Source: Cryphonectria parasitica EP155
Taxonomy: Eukaryota; Ascomycota; Sordariomycetes; Diaporthales; Cryphonectriaceae
Direction: 5' to 3'
Assembly: GCF_011745365.1 (NCBI RefSeq)
Contig: NW_024468921.1
Span: forward strand, 1 to 64,000
Length of the DNA stretch: 64,000 bases
The notes under the pieces are model-generated. The model had not been told where the DNA came from. It made no database searches and saw only the letters and a list, made by a program, of their open reading frames with translations. Shown in pieces: positions 43,779 to 57,389 of this stretch. The position numbers and the translations under genes are program-made. Each line of letters opens with the position of its first letter. Positions within the stretch are counted from its first letter, which is position 1.

Positions 43779-46700
43779 ATGCTAGTTTTCTTTTTCCAAT
43801 ATTCAGCTATCTTTTCCTAAGCATTTTTAACATTTTTCTGCAGTTCTTAAGAATTTTCGCTTGCTGAATAATCTTTCTATTTAATAAGATATTCCCTTAT
43901 ATTATCTGTACTTCTATACTTAAGAATCTTCTTTATTTCATATTCTGGTTTATTGTTTTTCATTTCTGCTGTATTATCTATTAGTATTTTCTGTACTGCT
44001 GATTCCAGCAGTAAGATATAGAAAACCGGATATATTCTCATTCTATGAGATAATGCTAACTCGTAATTAACTAGGAAAATCTGTTGCAAGATTTTGAATA
44101 ATTTCAACTTCTTATAATTAAGTTTGTTGCTGAATCTGATTGTTTTGATATTTTTTCAAAATAAATAGATCTTATCTCCCTTTTATAGGATTAGTTTCTC
44201 AATTCTTTTAAAGTTTGTATACTGCATTATTTATTCTTAAACAAATTATAGTTCTAATTGGAATTCTTTCTAAACTTTCTTAATCTTTTTAACTCTTTTA
44301 TTTGCAGCTTCTGCATCTGCTTCTAGCAGTACTTCATAATAAGCTATTGAATTATATTTATAAAGTATAAAGAATAATAATTTCTTTATTATGCTTATAT
44401 CTGCATTATTATAAGCAAATTATGCAAGAAGTAATAGATTAACTCAGTTATTCTATTCCTAGTTAATATAGTATCAAAGATATTATTTAATAATCTGATT
44501 CATTCTTTCTATCTATTTATCTATCTGCAGGTGAAATGCTATAAACATTCTGTAGTATGTTTCAAGCTGTTTCATAAGCAAAGTTCAAAATTTTGAATTA
44601 AACTTTCTATCTCTGTTAGAGATTACTTCTTCTAGCATATCATAATTAGCAATAATCATTCTGAGAAATGCATATATAAGTTTCTCTACTATACTGCTTT
44701 CCTTATAAAGAAGAAAATAAGCATACTTGCTTAATCTACAAATTACTATTAAAATGCTATTATATTACATCTTAGTTAAGAGTTCTCATAAAAGAAATAA
44801 CTTAATAATAAAATCTAAACTAATGAATTGCTAAATAATTATAAATACTAGTAAGGATTGTAGCAGTCTGTAAGGCTTATATCTTTCTGCTTTATTCTTT
44901 TTGCAGCTATTATATTATTATAGAATGCTTTCAATCCTTTTCCTAAAATCTAATAAATTCCAATATCTTTTAATATATTTATAAATTGCTTTAACTCTCT
45001 AATATCTATATGCTAATATATCATATATATTCTTGATATAGTTATTTTATTTATCTGGAATTATTAATTCTAAATTCTTTTCTGAAGATCCAATTCTAAA
45101 AGCAGCATTTAGTTCTCTATATGCATTAATAAGATTTCCTAACTCATCTTAAGCAAAGATGTTCTATATATCTGAGGAATCTGCATTTCGATAGTCTAAT
45201 CTTCTGCTAAGAGCATCTGCTTATCTATTCTCCGAGCTTTTGCAGTATACAATCTTGAAATCAAATTGTAAGAGAAATTCTGCTTATCTAACTTATTGCT
45301 TATTCAAAATCTTAGTTATTATAAATATAATCAGATTCTTATAATCTGAGTAAATTATAATTAGATATTATATGCTAATAAGATAGTATTGCTATTTTTT
45401 GAAAGCTTTTACTATTATTATGAATTTCTGATTAGGAATTCTATAATTGATTTTTAAGCTATTTAACTTCTTTAAAAAGTTGCTTATAATTCTTAAATAT
45501 TCTTAATTATCTTGCTAACTAAATTATCTTTCAAATATATATCTTAATGCATTAGTTTCAATTTTAAAGAGTTTATAGAAGTTTGCTTTATATAGAATTA
45601 GTTTTAAGATAATATGCTTAATGATCTCATTAAAAACTTCTTATGCTTTGGAGATTTATTTGAAAGATTATTCTTTTTTAATAAGATTTGTAAGAGAATA
45701 TGCAATTTAGCTATAGTTTTTAATGAACTGCTTATAGAAGTTAATATATCCGAGAAAAGATCTAACATTCCTGATATTTCTAGAAACTAGCCAATTTCTA
45801 ATAGCTTTTATCTTATTTTTCTATAGCTTAATATATTCTAGCTTGATTATAAATCCGAAATAGTTAACTTTTTATACATAAAAATAACTCTTTGCAGATT
45901 TTATAAGAAGTTTTGCATCTTAAAGCATTTGCAATACTGTTTCCACATATTTCTTGTATTCTTTCAATATTCAAAAGTAAATAAGAATATTATTAAGATA
46001 AGCAATAATAAACTAATTCAGATGCTTGCATAGAATATAATTGATTATTTTCTGAAACAAAGCTGAAGTATTTGTTAGACTAAAAAGCATAATCAAATAT
46101 TCATAGTATTCATAGCATATTCTGAAAGCAGTTTTCCATTCTTTTCCTTCCTTTATTCTAATTAGATTATAAGCTCCTTTCAGATTCAAAACTATAAACT
46201 ATTATACTTCTTGTAATCTATCTCATAATTTCTTAATAAGTAGCAACAAATATCAGTTCTTAATTATAATATTATTGAATTGCTTGTAATCAATATATAG
46301 CCTAAGCTTGCTATTCTTCTTAGATATAAATAGAATGAGATATTCTGCTAGTAATTATAATAATTATATATATTCTTTCTTAAGATTCTTATCGAGATAC
46401 TCCCTAAGTACTTCTAGCTATATTTTATCTAGTTTATAGATAAGAAAGAATTTGAGCTGTTTTTCTTCTTATAGCAGAATCTTGTAGTTATATAAGCTGT
46501 ATTCTGGTAATCCTGTATTCAATTCTTCTTGAAATAGTTTTTTGAATTTATAATACTTTCATAATATGTTTGCAAGTATTGATTCTAGTTCTTATACTAT
46601 TTCTGCTATCTGAAGAAACAGTAAATACTATTGAATATGCTTCTTTTCTAATAGCGTTTTCGAGAGCCTTGAGCATTCGCTTCAAGCTGAACTGAGTACT

Positions 46701-47320
46701 TAGAAGCCTAGTTTCGAGATTTTTCCTGTATAGTTCTACAATCTACATTTTAAAGCTTTTCCTTGTTGCTCCAGAGCAAGCTAACTTGCTGAGAATCTCG
46801 CTTCTGTTGTTTTGCTAACCTATTAGCACTCTAGCACTATTTGAATTCGCTTATTACTAGATTCTTCTTCTTGAACTGCTAGCTCTGCTGGTTTGAAGAT
46901 ATATATAAAGTTGTATAAAGCTTCTTTTCCTAAGTATTCTTCAATCACTAGCTTTAATCCTGTACTGTTGATTGTAACTATCTTTTTAGATACAGCTTGT
47001 TCTTATAAAAGCTAGCTAGTAGTTCAATCAATTTAAGGATTGTGCTCTTTAAGCTATGAAAGCTCTATAATCAGCTTATGCTATACTATATTTGTAATAT
47101 CAAAGAAAGCTCTGATTATGCATTTTTGAATCGAAATAAATAGATAATTAGTCTTCTTATTGATTATTCCTTGGTTATATGCAACAGATTATTCTTTTAT
47201 AATACTGAGAATATATAAGTATTTCTTCTATCTCTATTATAGTTATGCTTAATTAATAATATATAAAGATATAAAGTTTCCCTAAGCGCTACTATTTAAT
47301 AATATACTATATTTATATTC
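43775..47320 (-). pseudogene. pol: A7 pol: protease-RT-RNase H-integrase-chromodomain, RIP-degraded
   Basis: Right to left: protease near 47270-47310, linker, RT about 45650-46500 with YLNN in place of YLDD at 45989-46000, RNase H about 45100-45640, integrase about 44240-45060, and a GPY/F module at about 44020-44107 with V-N-Y-E-L-A-L-S-H and Y-P-V-F-Y-I-L-L-L-E. The chromodomain at about 43850-43990 reads E-Y-E-I-K-K-I-L-K-Y-R, then R-E-Y-L-I-K, with the next Trp a stop. An uninterrupted 76-codon piece (43877-44107) covers the integrase tail and chromodomain. Pol ends at TAA 43775-43777. Confidence 0.87.
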
Positions 47321-49509
47321 TTAAATATATATATCAAACTTAATATAAATATAATCTATTCTAGAAGCTTCATATAAGAACTGTTCTAATCTGATTATCT
47401 GCAGTTCCTTTATAAGCAATTCTGTTCTTTTGAGTTTATTAAGAACTATTTATTCTTCTAAGCCTGCTTCACTGCTTCTCAAGCAAGCTTCTTAGCTTGC
47501 TTTTATTCATATCATTATTATTTCTAATTCTTCTTTTGTTAATACTAATTGTAAATCTTATTATTAATATAAATTATACAGAATATTATTTTGCACTGCT
47601 ACTATTTTATTTTCTTGTTTATATATTGCATAGAGCAGTTATTTAGTAGTCTGATATATATATTGTAGTACTATCTGTTAAGAATCTCTCTGAAGCAGAG
47701 TTTCTGTTCTTCAATAGCCTGAAGGATTTATTCTGATTTTCTAACAGAAAATCATTTGTATTGCATCTTATCTGAGAAATGCATTCTGCAGCTATAATAG
47801 ATGCAGGAAATCTAAGCTAGTTCATAGTATAAGTTATGAAGTAAGCTGATCCGAGAGTTCTTATCTTCTTATACTTCGATATTTTGCAAGGAAATGCAGA
47901 TGAAGAGCTTCTCTAGCTCTATTCTATAAATAAGATATTTAATTTATATTGTTTCCTTATTTTATTCAATGCTAAAGAGAAATCTTCTTGTAAGCTTCTT
48001 GAGTTCGTTGTTTATAAGAGACTTCAGTAAATTATTAGATTGATTATTCTAGCTTAATCTTTCCATTGCTTAAGAAGCATTTTCAGTATTATTTAAGTAT
48101 TTATATCAGTAATTAAGAAAGTATTATCTCTTATTTATATCTCTGATTATAGTGCTTAGCATAAGCAATAAAGAATATTAAAAAGTATTATTGCTAAGCT
48201 CTTCTTCTAATGCTTAAATACTTTATTTTATAATATCAGAGCAATTCGAGTTGCTACTTGTAAGAATGCTAAGCATGCATTCTTGCTCTGCTATTACTAT
48301 TTATCTGTAGCATCTAGATTTCTAAGAAAACTATTCTGAATCTTCCTTATTCAAGAAGTATATTAAGCAGTTATTATTATAGCAGAATATCCAGCTAAGA
48401 TTTTCATAATCAATAGAGTTCGATATTTGCTTCAAGAAGATGTTTTTGCTTAGTTGATTGGATTTCTATTATTAAGCAATATTTATCTAGCATTCTTTCT
48501 AAACTAATTGCTATTTATTCTTTCAAAGCTAATAGCAGTTACATATAATATATTCTTATTTATTATAATTATAGCAAGTAATATTATTCTTCTTGCTATA
48601 CTGCTTATTAGCTGTATTAAGTTCTATAGAACTAGCATATATAATGCTGCTTTAAGCTATATTGCTATATCAATCATTATTCTTGTTTTGAAATTTCTTG
48701 CTTATATTAGCTGAAAATCTTTAAATCTAGCTTTTTCTCTTCTTGAACTTCTTTACTTATTATTCATATAAATAGTTATTAATACAGATAGCTTAATTGG
48801 AGAATATTGCAAAGTTCTCCAGCTAATCCTGCTTAGAGATTTCATCTTTAATATCATTCTTGAATCCCTTATAATAGTATTTCATAAGATTCTTATCTTC
48901 CTACAGAAATTGCACTAAGAATTGCTTAAATCTAACTATATAAGCAAAAGCTGACTTGATCTGCTTAAGATTCATAAGCTGCTAAGCTGTAATATATTCT
49001 TTATTAAGATTATCAAAGATTTTCTTGAAAGCTTTCTCAAAGCTTTCAAAGAAATCAAATATATCCTTAGTACTCTGGATATGCATATCGGAATTATTCT
49101 AATACTCCAAATAGTTATATAGAGAAAGCTTATATTAGATAAAAGCATTCTTTTCGAAACAAATTCCTGCAAGAATAACTTTCTCAGATTTCATAATAAA
49201 CTAAATTGCATAATACAAGAAATACGCTTTATAGTAAGTAAGGAATTTATGCAGCATTTTCTAATTGCTATTATATATAGCAAGCTTATTCATCTTGTAT
49301 GCTTTTCCAGCGCTACTAGTAATTGCAGAGATAAACTGCGCCTACTAAGCTTATTAAGCTAGCTAAGCTTATTAATTAGCAATAATAGCGCTCTAAGTCT
49401 GCTATTATTTGCACAGATCCTGAATATGCTAAATAAGCTAGTATACCTGATTAATCAGTTCTTTCTGAATAGAAGCACATAAGAATAAAGAAATTCCTGA
49501 AGAAGCTAT
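47250..49509 (-). pseudogene. gag: A7 gag, RIP-degraded
   Basis: The ancestral start (now ATA) is 49507-49509. The N-terminal Gln/Ala segment is at about 49320-49420, and a helix-like basic segment is at 48972-49172 on the antisense side. The zinc knuckle is at about 48548-48595 with Cys/His replaced by Tyr. The long tail runs to about 47250. The 3' boundary and frame relation to pol are inferred from A2. Confidence 0.78.
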
Positions 49510-49568
49510 TGTATTCTGTATTGCTCAAGAAGTAATACTAAACTGTTCTTAAATAAGAATTATCAAAA

Positions 49569-50015
49569 TATAATAAGCACTGCAACAATCTGAAGATTTC
49601 TAAGTATACAAAGAGGTTTATACTAATAAGAGCAGTATTAAAGTATCAAGTTCTTGAATACAGAACTGTACAAGTTCTAATAAGCAATGCAAGTATTTAC
49701 TGCTTTTAGAGCTACTCAGTATATAAAACTGAATACTTAGATTAATAACTGAAAAGCTATATACTGAATCCATCTAATAATAATGAATATATTCTTATAT
49801 ATTCAGCTCTTCAGTTCTAACTAATCTAACTATATTACAATTTCTCATAATTATTTCTCTGAATATGTTAACTATATCCATAATCAACATAGTTGCGCTA
49901 GCAACTCTAATCCGAATTATATTATCCTGATTGGTATCTAATATTAAGTTGTGATACTTAGTCTCTTGATTAGTGAAGCTTATTCTGTAACCTGCATGTT
50001 GGATGAGTTATAATA
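49569..50015 (-). repeat. A7 5' LTR (447 bp)
   Basis: It runs from TATAATAAG (mutated TGTAATAAG) to GAGTTATAATA. The second ATATG follows. Confidence 0.94.
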
Positions 50016-50020
50016 ATATG

Positions 50021-51779
50021 CACTTGGAGAATAACTTAGCTAGCAAAATGATTAAGAATATCTAAGGATTATAAGCAACTTTTTAAAGAAGTTGAATAGC
50101 TCGGAAATCAACTACAGAATCCCTAATCAGAAACTTATAGCAATAGTAAAAGCTTTCAAGAAGTAGCAATACTATCTTATTAGCATACAACACTCGATTA
50201 TAATTCACTTGGATTACAAGAATCTAATTACATTCATAATAATTAAGATTTTGAATAAGCAACAAGTTAGATAAACAGAATTCCTTTTATAATTCGATTT
50301 CAAGATTATATACTGCAAAAGCTTAGAGAACGAATAAGCAGATGCTCTCAGCAGAAGATTAGACTATTAAGATGCAGATTCTTTGGATATATAGAATATT
50401 TTCGTTCAAGATGAATTAGGAAATCTTGTTAATGCATACAGAGAACTGAATGCTGCTCTCAGAATAGAATTCTCGGAAAAGAATCCAGAATTAATAACTC
50501 CAGATGAATAAGATAATTATATTAAGAATATATATAATATATCAGCATACGGATATTAGGAAGTTAAAGTAACTTATAAATGCATCAAAAGATACTGGAA
50601 TTTATTAAATCTTAGAAAAAGAATTGAGAGCATTTTATAATAATGCAATAGCTGCAAGAAGAATAAAGTAGAAAGATATAAGTCTTATAAATTACTGTAT
50701 TTCTTACTAGTATTTATAATTATTTAGCAATCTATCAGTTTAGACTTTATTATTAAGCTATTTCTCTAGAATTCTTAACTAAGATATAATATAATAGTAT
50801 TCTAGTAGTAATTTGCAAACTAAGCAAGTATGCTTATTTTCTCTTCTATAAGGAAAGCAGTATAGCAGAAGAACTTGTATATGCATTTCTTAGAACGATT
50901 ATTGCTAACTATAGCATACTAGAGAAAGTAATCTCTGATAGAAATAGAAAGTTTAATTCAAAGTTTTAAACTTTATTTATAAAATAGCTTGAAATATATT
51001 ATAGAATATTTATAGCATTTTACTTATAAATAGATGAATAAATAGAAAGAATGAATTAAATTATTAAATAATACTTACAATACTATATTAATCAGAAACA
51101 GAACAACTAAGTTAATCTATTACTTCTCATATAGTTCGCTTATAATAGCACAGATACAAGCATAATAAAGAAATTGCTATTCTTTATACTCTATAAATAT
51201 AATCTAATAGCTTATTACAAGACATTGCAAGGAGCAGATGCAGAAGCTGCAAATAAAAGAGTTAAGAAGATTAAGAAAGTTTAGAAGAAACTCTAATTAG
51301 AATTATAATTCATTCAAGAATAAATAATGCAATATGCAAATTCTAAAAGGATTAAGAGATCAATTCTATAGAAAGAAGATAAGATTTATCTATTTCGAAA
51401 AAATATTAAAATAACTAGATTTAGCAATAAGCTTAATTATAAGAAGTTAGAACTATTCAAAATCTTGCAATAGATTTCTCCGATTAACTATAAATTAGTA
51501 TTATCTTATAGGATAAGAATATATTTAATTTTCCATATCTTACTGCTGAAATCTGCAGCATAGAAAATATCAGCGGATAATACAGCAGAAGTAGAAAACA
51601 ATGAATCAGAGTATGAGATAGAAAAGATTCTCAAGCATAGAAGCATGAACAGCACGAGGGAATACCTTATCAAATGAAAAGGCTACTCAGCAAGCGAAAA
51701 CTCATGAGAACTACGGAAGAACATCGAAAACGCTCAGGAAAAGATAGCTGAATATTGAAAGAGAAAAGCTAGCATCTAA
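50021..51779 (+). pseudogene. pol: A6 pol C-terminal half: RNase H, integrase, chromodomain
   Basis: It continues exactly from 42618 once A7 and one ATATG are removed. RNase H is at 50021-50400, with Y-A-F/S-G-E-Q-L across the junction and A-D-A-L-S-R-R at about 50338. The integrase zinc region is at about 50560-50670 with C-N-S-C-K-K-N-K. The core is at about 50700-51110, the GPY/F module at 51440-51560 and the chromodomain at 51600-51740, with R-E-Y-L-I-K, stop (from Trp), K-G-Y-S-A-S-E-N-S. Pol ends at TAA 51777-51779. Confidence 0.86.
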
Positions 51780-52420
51780 GATCTCTCTGCTCCGAACCGA
51801 AATCCAGAAGCTTCGGAAATCTCACTCTTCAGAAAGCCCAACCAATCTACTACAGAACTCTCCAAATCTACAGAATTCCAGTCGAAATCTTCAAAGGAAG
51901 AATTCCCAGCTATAATAACAGATTTCTCTGCTATTACAGCTTGCACTTCAGCAGCAATACATACTCTCTTAGCCTCAGCTTTCTCAGCTTTCATACAATC
52001 CAATTCCTTCATGCAAGTAATATTATGATGCAGAATACATTTTATCTTCTTGAACTATATCTGCTTTTATTAGTACAGATAGAGAAGCTTGATTTCTCTC
52101 TTCTCAATCTCATTTTTCAACTTTCGATATTGAATAGCAATATTATAAAGCTTTTCGGAAGAAAAGCTTAGAATATTATACTTAGAACAGCTTAGTTAAA
52201 TGCATTTGATATAACAAGAAGAGTTTCCGGGAAATACCTTGCAGAATCCGAAACTATAATTCTTGCAATAGAAACAAACAAGCATTTTGATAAAATTTTC
52301 CAAGAAGCAGGAAATCAAGAGATCTCGATCTTGAATACTCTTTGGAATGAAAGAAGATTTGCAAATATAGGATTTGTTAATTCTGTTTAATATCTCAATT
52401 AGGAAGGAAAGATCATGCAT
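51776..52420 (-). pseudogene. Antisense accessory ORF of A6 (215 codons)
   Basis: It has an intact ATG at 52418-52420, 65 bp from the 3' LTR, and a stop at 51776-51778 that overlaps the pol stop 51777-51779. Two long open parts in the same frame are 52196-52420 and 51776-52012. N-terminal half: H-D-L-S-F-L-I-E-I-L-N-R-I-N-K-S; R-D-L-L-I-S-C-F; C-F-Y-C-K-N-Y-S-F-G-F-C; C-Y-I-K-C. Second half: K-E-L-D-C-M-K-A-E-K-A-E, Ala/Glu/Val-rich, then F-D-W-N-S-V-D-L-E-S, L-G-F-L-K-S-E-I-S-E-A and R-F-G-A-E-R-S. Together with A5 and A7 it defines the most common variant. Confidence 0.68.
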
Positions 52421-52472
52421 ACGAAGAACTTGCTAGAATACTTATAGAAGATCGTTGAGAATAATAATTGAT

Positions 52473-52485
52473 AGAAGAAAGATGA
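52473..52485 (+). promoter_or_regulatory. A6 polypurine tract
   Basis: AGAAGAAAGATGA lies immediately before the 3' LTR at 52486. Confidence 0.75.
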
Positions 52486-52932
52486 TATTATAACTCATTC
52501 AATATGCAGATTACAGAATAAGCTTTACCAACTAAGAAACTAGATATTACAATCCAATATCAGATATTAATTAGGATTATATAATTCAGATTAGAATTAC
52601 TAGTACAATTATATTAGCTATGAATATAATCAATATATTCAGAGAGATAACTATAAGAAATTATAATATAATCAGATTAGTTAGAACTAAAGAGCTGAAT
52701 ATATAAGAATACGCTTATTATCATTAGATAGATCTAGTATATAGCTCTTCAGTTATTAATCTAAGTATTCAGTTTCATATACTAAGTAGCTTCAAAGGCA
52801 GTGAATACTTGCATTGCTTATTAGAACTTGTATGATTCCGTATTCAAGGACTTGATACTTTGATATCGCTCTTGTTAGCATAAACCCCTTTGTATACTTA
52901 GGAATCTTCGGATTGCTGCAGTGCTCATTACA
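52486..52932 (+). repeat. A6 3' LTR (447 bp)
   Basis: It runs from TATTATAAC (mutated TGTTATAAC) to CATTACA. The second ATTGA follows at 52933-52937. Confidence 0.94.
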
Positions 52933-52937
52933 ATTGA

Positions 52938-55110
52938 TAAGATTTTCTAACTCATCTTGAGCAAAGATGTTCTATATATTCGAGAAATCTATATTTTAAT
53001 AATCTAATCTTCTGCTAAGAGCATCTGCTTGTTTATTTTCTGAGCTTTTGCAGTATACAATTCTGAAATCGAATTGCAAGAGGAATTCTGCTTATCTAAC
53101 TTATTATTTGTTCAAGACTTTAATTGTTATGAATATAGTCAGATTTTTGTAATCTGAATGCACTATAATTGAATATTATATGCTAATAAGATAGTATTGC
53201 TATTTCTTAAAAGCTTTTATTATTGCTATAAGCTTCTAATTAGGGATTCTATAGTTGATTTCTAGCTTATTCAGCTTCTTTGAAAAGTTGCTTATAATCT
53301 TTAGATGTTCTTAGTTATTTTGCTGATCAAGTTATTCTCCAAGTACATATTCTGATATATTAGTTTCAATTTCAAAGAGCTTATAGAAATCTACTTTATA
53401 TAGAATTGGCTCTGAGGTGATATATCTGATAATTTTATTGAAAGCTTCTTATATCTTGGAGATTCATTTGAAAAGCTGCTTCTTTTTAGTAAGATTTGTA
53501 AGAAAGTATGCAATTCAGCTATAGTTTTTAATGAACTGCTTATAGAAGTTAATATATCTAAGAAAAGATCTAATATCTCTAATATTCTTAGAAACTAGCT
53601 AATTTCTAATAGCTTTTATCTTATCTTTCTATAACTTAATATATTCTAGCTTAATTATAAATTTAAAATAGTTAATCTTTTGTATATGAAAGTGATTCTT
53701 TGCAGATTCTATAAGAAGTTTTGCATTTTAAAGCATTTGCAATACTATTTTTATATGCTTCTTATATTCTTCTAGTATTCAAGAGTAAATAAGAATGTTA
53801 TTGAAATAAGCAATAATAAACTAATTTAAATACTTGCATAGAATATAATTAATCATTTTCTGAAATAAAGCTAGAGTATTTATTAAACTAAAGAGTATAA
53901 TTAAATATTCATAGTATTTGTAGCATATTCTGAAAGCAGTTTTCCATTCTTCTTTTTCTTTTATTCTAATTAGATTATAAGCTTTTTTTAGATTTAAAAC
54001 TATAAATTATTATATTTCTTATAATCTATCTTATAATTTCTTAATAAATAGCAATAAATATTAATTCTTAATTATAATATTATTGAGTTATCTATAATTA
54101 ATATATAATCTAAGCTTATTATTTTTTTTAGATATAAATAGAATAAGATATTCTGCTAATAATTATAATAATTATATATATTCCTTCTTAAGATTCTTAT
54201 TAAGATACTTCTTGAGTACTTCTAGTTATGCTTTATTTAGTTTATAGATAGAAAAGAACTTAAGCTGTTTTTCTTCTTATAGCAGAATCTTGTAATTATA
54301 TAAGCTGTATTCCGATAATTCTATATTCAATTCTCTCTGGAATAGTTTCTTAAACTTGTAATATTCTTATAGTATATTTGCAAGTATTGGTTTTAGTTCT
54401 TGTATTGTTTCTGCTATCTGGAGAAATAGTAGATATTATTAAGCATACTTCTTTTCATTTATTGTTTTTAATAATATTTTTGAAAGCTTTAAGCATTTGC
54501 TCTAAGCTGAACTGAGCGCTTGAGAGCTTGATTTCGAGATTTTCCCTGTATAGATTTATAATCTATATTCTAAAACTTTTCCTTGTTGCTTTAAAGCAAA
54601 CTAACTTGCTAAGAATCTCGCTTCTATTGTTTTGCTAATCTGTTAGTACTCTAGCATTGTTTGGATTTGCTTATTATTAGATTCTTCTTCTTGAACTGCT
54701 AGCTCTGCTGATTTAGAAGTATATATAAAGTTATCTGAAGCTTCTTTTCTCAAGTATTCTTCAATAACTAGCTTTGATTCTGTATCATTGATTGCAATTA
54801 TCTCTCTGAGTATAGCTTGTTCTTATGAGATCTAGCTAGTAGTTCAATTGATTCGAGAATTATGCTCTTTAAGCTATGAAAGTTTCATAATTAGCTTATA
54901 TTATACTATATTCATGATATTAAAGGAAGCTCTAATTATATATTCTTGAATTAAGATAGATAGATAATTAGTTTTCTTATTGATTATTTCTTAATTATAT
55001 ATAATAAGTTATTCTTCTATAGTGCTGAGAATATATAAGTATTTCTTTTATTTTTATTGTAGTTATATCTGATTAATAATATATAGAGATATAAAGTTTC
55101 TCTGAGTATT
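52938..55110 (-). pseudogene. pol: A5 pol N-terminal half (protease, RT, RNase H)
   Basis: It continues from 38139 after removal of A6. RNase H at about 52960-53450, RT about 53470-54330 with the YxDD box changed to YFNN near 53795, linker about 54400-55000, protease near 55098-55130. Stops are dense. Confidence 0.82.
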
Positions 55111-57329
55111 ACTGTTCAATAATGCGCTATACTTGTATTCTTAAATATCTATATTGAACTTAATATAAATATAATCTATTCTGAAAGCTTTATATAGGAA
55201 CTATTCTGATCTGATTATCTGCAGTCTCTTTATAAGCAATTCTGTTCTTTTGGAATTATTAAGAACTGCTTATTCTTCTAAGCTTGCTTTGCTGCTTCTC
55301 AAGCAAGCTTCTTAGCTTGCTTTTACTTATATTATTATTATTTCTAATCTTTCTTCTATTAATGCTAGTTGCAAATCTTATTGCTAATATAAATTATATA
55401 GAATATTATCTTATACTGCTACTATTTTATCTTCTTGTTTATATATTATATGAAATAATTATCTAATAGCTTAATATATACATTGTAGTACTATTTATTA
55501 AGAACTTCTCTGAAATGGAATTTCTTTTTTTTAATAGCTTAAAAGATTTGTTCTGATTCTCTGATGAAGAACTATTCGTATTGCATCTTATCCGAAAAAT
55601 GCATTTTGCAGTTATAATAAATGCAGAAAATCCATGTTAGTTCATAGTGTAGATTGTAAAGTAAGCTGATTCAAGGATTCTTATCTTATTATGCTTTAAT
55701 ATTTTGCAAAAGGATATAGATAAAGAGCTTTTCTAGCTCTATTTTATAAATAAGATATTCAATCTATATTGTTTTCTTATTCTATCTAATGCTGAAAGGA
55801 AATCTTCTTATAAGCTTCTTAGATTTATTATTTATAAGAGATTCTAGTAAATCGTTGAGCTATTTACTCTAGTTTGATTCCTTTGTTATCTGAAAAGCAT
55901 TTTCAGTATTAATTAGATATTTATACCAATAATCGAAAAAGTATCATTCTTTATTCATATCTCTAATCATAGTGCTTAGCATAAGCAATAAAGAATATTA
56001 AAGAATATTATTGCTAAGCTCTTCTTTCAATATCTAAATACTCTATTCTGCAATATTAAAGCAATCCGAATTGCTACTTATAGGAATGCTGAGCATACAC
56101 TCTCATTCTGCTGTTGCTATTTATTTGTAGCGCTTAGATTTCTAAGAGAACTATTCTGAATCTTTCTTATTCAAGAGATATATTAAGCAGTTGTTATTAT
56201 AGCAGAATATTCAGCTGAGACTTCTATGATTAATAGAATTCGATACTTGCTCTAAGGAAGTATTTTTGCTTAGTTGATTGAGTTTCTGTTGCTAAGCAAT
56301 ATTTACTTAGTATTCTTTCTGAATTAGTTGCTATTTGTTTTTCCGGGATTAATAGCAATTGTATACTATATATTCTTATTTATTATAATTATAGCAAGTA
56401 ATATTATTCTTCTTGCTATACTGCTTATTAGCTGTATTGAGTTTTATAAGATTGGCATATATAGTGCTGCTTTAAGCTATACTGCTATATTGATTGCTAT
56501 TCTTGTTTTAAAATTTCTTATCTGTATTAGCTAGAAATCTTTAAGTTTAGCTTTCTTTCTTCTTAAACTTCTCTATTCATTATTTATATAAATAGTTATT
56601 AATATGAATAGCTTAATTAGAGAATGTTGCAAAGTTCTTCAGCTAATTCTGCTTGAAAATTTTATCTTTAATATTATTCTTAAATTTCTTATAATAATGC
56701 TTTATAAGATTCTTATTTTCCTACAGAAATTATACTAAGAATTGCTTAAATCTAACTATATAGATAAAAGCTAATTTAGTTTGCTTGAGATTTATAAGCT
56801 GCTAAGCTATAATGTATTCTTTATTAGAATTATTAAAGATTTTCTTAAGAGCTTTTTCAAAGTTTTCAAAAAAATTAAATATATTCTTAGTATTCTGGAT
56901 ATGTACATTGAGATTATTCTAATGCTCTAAGTAGTTGTATAAAGAAAGCTTGTACTAGATGAGAGTATTCTTTTCGAGATAAATCTCTGCAAAAATAATC
57001 TTTTCAGATTCTCTGATAAATTGAGTCTTATAATATAAAAAATATGCTCTGCAGTAAGTAAGGAATCTATGCAGCATTTTTTGGTTGCTATTATATATAG
57101 CAAGCTTATTCATCTTGTATACTTTTCTAGCGCTACTGGTGATTGCAGAGATAGACTGCGCCTGCTGAGCCTGTTGAGCTAGCTAAGCTTATTAGTTAGC
57201 AATAGTAGCGCTCTGAGCCTGCTGTTGTTCGTGCAGGTTCTGAATATGTTGAGTAAGCTAGTATATCTGATTAACTAGTTCTTCCTGAATAGAGATATAT
57301 AAGGATGAAGAGATTTCTGAAGAAGCTAT
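55060..57329 (-). pseudogene. gag: A5 gag, RIP-degraded
   Basis: The ancestral start (ATA) is 57327-57329. The Gln/Ala-rich N-terminus lies at about 57140-57250 and the zinc knuckle at about 56370-56410. Boundaries are by comparison with A2 and A7. Confidence 0.77.
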
Positions 57330-57389
57330 CATATTCTGTATTGCTCAAGAGAATAATACTGAACTATTTTTGAATAAGAGTTATTAAAA

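Larger units (their letters stand above)
42619..50015 (-). mobile_element. A7: complete, uninterrupted family-A chromovirus, minus strand
   Basis: It is 7397 bp, the only full A copy here with no nested insertion. It is flanked by ATATG (42614-42618 and 50016-50020). Both LTRs are 447 bp. It is the innermost layer of the A9>A3>A4>A5>A6>A7 nest, hence the latest insertion on that branch. It gives the reference layout for the family: 447 LTR, 60-bp leader, gag about 2.2 kb, pol about 3.5 kb, antisense-ORF region 0.65 kb, 65-bp spacer with purine tract, LTR. Confidence 0.95.
38140..52932 (+). mobile_element. A6: complete family-A chromovirus, plus strand, split by A7
   Basis: The segments are 38140-42618 and 50021-52932, 7391 bp in total. 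It is flanked by ATTGA (38135-38139 and 52933-52937). Both LTRs are 447 bp. It is inserted in the integrase/RNase H boundary region of A5, in the opposite orientation. Confidence 0.93.
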